A DNA stretch of 64,000 nt from Rostratula benghalensis (lineage: Eukaryota; Chordata; Aves; Charadriiformes; Rostratulidae): positions 1,742,157 through 1,806,156 of the forward strand of contig VXAI01000116.1 in assembly GCA_013399305.1 (NCBI GenBank), given 5' to 3'. The notes beneath the pieces are model-generated. The model was not told where the DNA came from and searched no databases. It saw only the letters and a list, made by a program, of their open reading frames with translations. A program made the position numbers and the translations under genes. This document shows positions 58,977-64,000 of this stretch, in pieces (position 1 is the first letter of the stretch; the number at the start of each line of letters is the position of its first letter).

Positions 58977-60708
58977 AGTGCAAAATTAAAACAAGAGTTG
59001 ATTCAAACAGTAAGATTACAGGACAACCTCAAAAGAGTGTGCACTGTCTGAAGTGATGTGCTGTTTAGCCAGGGCCCCCTGCCACCCTTACACATGTGGG
59101 CATGTTTTGGTTAAAACAGCCCATTTCAAATAGGCTAGAGTTACTGGAACAAAAAGGGAAAACCAAACCCCCAAAAAAGGGTTTTTTCTACTTTTGTCTG
59201 TATACAAACTGCACAACACTCTGTCCAGCAGGGAACCCTGTTAGACATACAGTGACTAGAAAGGAATTCACAATCAGCTCTTGCCAGCACGTAATGTAAA
59301 GCATCTATCTTTGCAAAAAGAAAGCAAAATTATGTGTATGTAGGTGGGTGTCTACTGTGTCCCTCTATCAACTCACAGTGCTTGAAATTACAGCATCTAA
59401 GAGAAAATGTAATGGAAAGATGTTTGATGAAATAACAGCAACTGTATTGCACGTTGTGACCCCTGTGGACTGAAGGAGCAAATGGACCTTATCCATTCCA
59501 CTGGTGGTAGACACATCAGAAACAGATTTATCCAAACTGTATCACTTAATGTACATGGCACAAATTCCTGTCATCTCCTGCACAGCAAACCAAAGCCTTT
59601 CTCACAAAATGTGAAAATGGTCCTTGTAAAGATGCTGCATCTCTAAAACCTTCTTTGGACACCATTACTGAAGAGACAATTCCTTTCAGCAGGCTGCAGT
59701 GTTCAAGTTACCCCCAGAAAAGGCTCACCTGTACCTTTATGTCCAGTGCACTGAATTGTGTTGCCAAATTCAGACTTCTGCCTTTTTTCTCCAGGGGGGT
59801 ACAGAAATGAACTGAAAAGCATGCATTCTGCACATTTACAGGTTTTGATGAATTTACAGATTACTCTCAGATCAACAGAAATGTGGACACCACAACAATT
59901 CACGCTCCAGTCTCCAGTGCAGTCTTCCACCCCGTGTCAGTGCAAGTACTCAGTCTTGTGTGAAATTAGGGAAAACCTATTACACCTTCTGTCTATACGT
60001 GATGTTGAGCTGTGCAGAAATACCACTAAATAAAGCCTTCCAAATCGCTCAAGTGACTGTAATCGTGGGAACAGATCCATGACACACAATACTGACATTA
60101 TCCAGCTAACAAAAATATTAAGGTTATAGTCCTGAATCATTACAAGAACATACTGTCTGTGGGCTGACTGGTTCACCTCACGCTAGTCACAGGGGCTGAA
60201 GTCTCCCATCTTCAGCAGTCTCTTTGCTTCCTTAATGCACAAAGAGGAGCTTTTCTCCCACTCCAAAGTCAAGCGCTTCTCAAGGCATCCATCCATCTTA
60301 ATCACAGTCAATTGCTTAAAACCAGAGTTAAAGACAAGTGGGTAGAATGAGACATATGCAACATGAAGGTTTATTTCACTTTCCTTCTTTGTCCAGTGCA
60401 AGAAAGAGACTGACTGGTAGGTAACACACAGATCACATGAAATAGGTGCACTGAATACAAAGGATTTGTGTCACTTGATGATTCAACTCTTATAGAACTC
60501 AGCTTAACAGAGCTGAGCCCACTTCACACCACCAGCATTGCCTCAGATCAGGCCAGTATTTTGGGAGTCTGGGGACTGCCCTTGGGTCTACGTGCTAGCC
60601 TGTGTCCATACCTGTGAACAGCACCTCCCAGCCCAGGCCCCCCTCCCAGCATCATTCCCAAGTCACACTTCCCAGGAAGGCTTGGGCTACAGATGGGAGG
60701 AGGACTTC

Positions 60709-61745
60709 ATGGAATCACAGAATTGTCAGAATTGGAAGGGACCTCTAGAGATCATCTAGTCCAACTCCCCTGCTAGAGCAGGATTGCCCAGAGCACATCA
60801 CACAGGACTGCATCCAGGTGGGGCTTGAAGGTCTCCAGAGAAGGGGACTCCACACCCTCCCTGGGCAGCCTGTGCCAGTGCTCTGTCACCCTCACCGGAA
60901 AGAGGTTTTCCCTCATATTTGAATGGAACTTGTGCCCGTTGCCCCTTGTCCTGTCACTGGGAACCACTGAAAAGAGTCCGGCTACATCCTCCTTCAACCC
61001 ACCCTTCAGATACTTATAAACATTAATAAGGTCTCCCCTCCACCTTATCTCCAGGCTACAGAGCCCCAGCTCTCTCAGCCTTTCCTCATAAGGGAGATGC
61101 TCCAATCCCTTAATCACCTTTGTTGCCCTACGCTGGACTATCTCCAGTAGTTCCCTGTCTCTCTTGAACTGGGAAGCCCAGAACTGGACGCAGTATTCCA
61201 GTTGTGGCTTCACCAGTGCAGGGAATGACCTCCTTCGCCCTACTGGCCACACTCTTTCCTATGCAGCCCAGGATTCCATTGACCCTCTTGGCAACAAGGG
61301 CACATTGCTGGCTCATGGATAGTTTACTATCTACCAGGAGCCCCAGATCCTTCTCCTCAGAAGTGCTTTCCAGCTGGCCCACCCCTAAGCTATACTGGTG
61401 CCTGGAATTCCTCCTTCCCAAGTGCAGGACCCTGCACTTGTTGAACCTCATTAGGTTCTTTTCTGCCCAGCTCTCCAGCCTGTCCAGGTCACGCTGGATG
61501 GTGGCAGAGCCTTCTGGAGTGTCAGCCAGCCCTCCCAGTTTGATATCATCTGTGAACTTGCTGAGGATATATCTGCCAGTTTTCTCAGCACTCGCGGGCG
61601 CATCCCATCAGGGCCCATGGGCTTATGGATGTCCAATTTGGCCAAGTGGTGTCTAAACCACTCCTCCTCTCCAGAGGGAAAATCTTCCTCTGAAACATTT
61701 CTGCTGGAGCCCTCTGGCTGCACAGGCAGCCTTGCAGCCACCAGC
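60709..61745 (-). mobile_element. CR1 LINE with internal deletion
   Basis: On the - strand it begins (about 61745) in the region before reverse transcriptase and reaches MGPDGMRPRVLRKLADI. It then jumps directly to SKFTDDIKLGG at about 61560, skipping the reverse-transcriptase core. It continues with [40 protein letters not shown] and [11 protein letters not shown], then the 3' UTR ending AATTGGAAGGGACC at about 60735. Confidence 0.93.
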
Positions 61746-64000
61746 CATGAGCAGATAAGCCCAGCTGTACTTCAGGATAGGTGTTGACGGGTGTTGTGCC
61801 GCAGCAGAAGGGGGCCTGTTTCACAGGGAGCAGCTGGCACACCGGGCTCTCCCAATGGCCATGGCCAGGAACAAGCCAGCTCTTGCCTGCGTGCCTTGGC
61901 AAGCAGAGAGGCAGAAAGGCCAACCAAGAACAAGCACCAGATTGAGGAAATAACCTCAGAGCCACCCAGAAGCACGCTGCCCTGATTAGATAGAGCTTTC
62001 CCAATGCTTCCATGGGATGTGATCACAAGCTCCATCCTCTTGCCCTCTCTAGCCCTCCAGGACCTTGCCAGCCCCAGCCACTACTGCAGTGATCAAACTG
62101 AAACGGCTGGGTCTTATACCCACACAACATGCCTATTTTTGGCTTTGCAGAGGAGGAAACATAACAGTGGGAATTTTCCTAATATAAATCCTGAGGGCTG
62201 AAACATCCACAGAAACAAATACAATTACTCAGGAAGTTGGTGACCAGAGCAGAAACAAATCCTGTCAGACAAACACAGCGCACAGCATCATCAGATTTCT
62301 GTGGTTCTTACAGAAATTAGGGTGCCTGAAAAATTACTTGGCTACCAATTCCCAAAGTATAAATAGCCAAAATAACAAATATTTGCCATGTAAAGACAGG
62401 TCTCAAACTTTTCTTTGCAGAATGAACTATGAACTCCAACCAAAAATCTTTTAACATTCATTATAAATAAATAAATACATGAGAAGAGAGCCATGACTTA
62501 CCTACCTGTCTGATTTTTAGGGGGTGGAGAGTGAACATCTCCATGAAATGCACAAGTATTACACCATGGAGCAAAGCAGCTCAGTTAATAGCAATTTCCC
62601 TTTAAACTGAAAACTCTCTCTTAGACTGTAACTGAACAGGTCTCCTAAGTAATAAAGAGTAAAAACCACAAATTCCATTAAAAGGGAAAAAAAAAAAACA
62701 AGAAAACCACACAAGAAGTATCATTAAACAACCTGGAATCCCTGGAAACAGTTAATGATACAGTTCTTGTTAATTTAATGAGGTACTTAATGTACAAAGA
62801 GGAAGCTGCTAAAATAACCAGATTAGTTTTCTGCATGTTTTAATGAGCTAACTCTGCAACCGGGTTGACTTACCAAAGCAAAAAATCACACTCACAAGCA
62901 AACCTCAGTATTTCAAACTTAACCTACAGACTGAAGACCGAGCTGTGCTATCTGCACATCTTGGCTTCAGGCACAATCACAGGCCACCACAAGTGCCAGA
63001 GACTCCAAATTCAGAGCACAAGTGACCGTCTTGTTGACGAGGAGTGATGTACTGCTTTTCCTCCCCTCAACCAGTGCTGCAGGGCTGACAGAAGCCCAGC
63101 TTGGGAGAGGGCTGTGCTGGAGCGTCGCGGAGGAGGTTGTCAGCAGCCATTGATGATGGATGTGAAGGAGGAACAGCAAGCTGGCAGCACCCCCACCTCC
63201 CCAAGATGCCCTGCTACAAGGCCAAAGGCATTTCCATGGGGCTGTCCTCTCCAGGAGGCCAAGACAGCCCCAGCACTAATTGCACAGAGAGGGCTGCTTG
63301 TAAAACATGAGGTGCTTGAGGGATAAGGAAGATGGAGCTAGAAAAGGGCCGAGTGAGGACTCGCTAGCCACGAGCCTGGGGATGGAGCACACAGAGTTGC
63401 CAGGCAGGCAGGGCCAGTGTCTAAGAGAGCCAGGGCATGGGAGTTCCGCCAACAGTACAACAGCCTGAGCAGGAGCTCTGAAGCCACCTGACAAAAGGTT
63501 GTGTCGTACTAATACCAAAGCAAGAGGAAGGGAAAAAATAGGGAAAGAAAAAAAAAAAATAAAAAAGAAAATAGTGGAATGAAGACTTCAAGAGGGAAAA
63601 AAAAAATGAAAGAGCAAAAGCTAATACAGCAGAAAAAACTGCCTGGAGACCCGGCATGAGAGAGGAAACAGAGCAGCCAACGGGTGGATCTGTGAAAGTC
63701 AGCAGCTTTAAGCCTGGTTATTTCTGGTGTTGTGAAAAGCAAGCCAGAGCTGTGCAGCTCTACACTAAAGCCAGAGGGGAAGGAGGAAGATCCTTGCAAG
63801 CCCCTTTCTGATTGCTTATTCGGTTTTGCTCCTCTGGTGGCCTGAAGACAGCGTGGGAACGCTGCGTCACTGAGTCACTGTCAGGGAGTCACCTGCCTGG
63901 CACGAAGCTGAAGTGTGCCACTGGGCTGGGAACACATCCCACCACAGACCCCATAGCTCTGCAGGAGTGTTCTCCTGCCACAAGCAGGCCCTAAAGCAGC

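Larger units (their letters stand above)
57741..64000 (-). other. SCD5: SCD5 intron 1, partial
   Basis: The intron runs off the right edge, because no SCD5 N-terminal exon or CpG island is seen up to 64000. It contains a small inverted repeat (58949-58976), a CR1 (60709-61745) and A-rich tracts near 62683-62698 and 63548-63568. Other parts hold nothing I recognise. Confidence 0.85.

Overview
This window is vertebrate nuclear DNA, most probably from a bird. Three split genes read as the conserved neighbours ENOPH1 (+), TMEM150C (-) and SCD5 (-). The interspersed repeats are dominated by CR1 LINEs, with 3' ends of the ATTCTGTGATT or ATTCTATGATT type, plus a small family of solo LTRs. There are no bacterial-type operons, CRISPR arrays, rRNAs or tRNAs that I can recognise. 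The long open frames that do not match exons lie in CpG-rich, tandem-repeat or LINE sequence.

Layout. At 13-9129, all six coding exons of ENOPH1 (261 codons, + strand) are intact. Its 3' UTR runs to about 10.8 kb, where it meets the 3' end of TMEM150C tail to tail. TMEM150C (- strand) has seven coding exons between 25724 and 13013 (249 codons, intact). A large intron then leads to a CpG island at about 38.3-39.0 kb that probably holds its promoter and a non-coding first exon. About 9.4 kb of intergenic DNA follows, with one solo LTR and one CR1. SCD5 (- strand) follows from about 48.4 kb, with four coding exons (57740 down to 49962). Its first coding exon lies beyond the right edge of the window.

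Repeats. The clearest structure is a three-level nest at about 18.5-22.6 kb. An antisense CR1 is split by a solo LTR with a near-matching 5-bp target duplication, and that LTR is split by a younger sense-strand CR1. A second, uninterrupted copy of the same LTR at 39944-40868 shows what the split one looked like. Other CR1 pieces lie at about 29.2-30.9, 32.8-33.0, 45.4-46.4, 53.3-53.6 and 60.7-61.7 kb. Local oddities are two adjacent perfect palindromes (2361-2451), a 60-bp unit repeated three times (6930-7109), a GATA microsatellite (33126-33190) and a 23-bp triplication beside an SCD5 splice donor.

Function. The three genes do not form a pathway. ENOPH1 is a cytosolic methionine-salvage enzyme, TMEM150C is a six-pass membrane protein linked to mechanosensitive currents, and SCD5 is an ER delta-9 acyl-CoA desaturase. 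Their adjacency is conserved synteny. I found no convincing new biological system here; the points worth a second look concern transposon nesting, palindromes and splice structure. All positions were read by eye, and repeat boundaries are accurate to roughly 10-30 bp unless stated.
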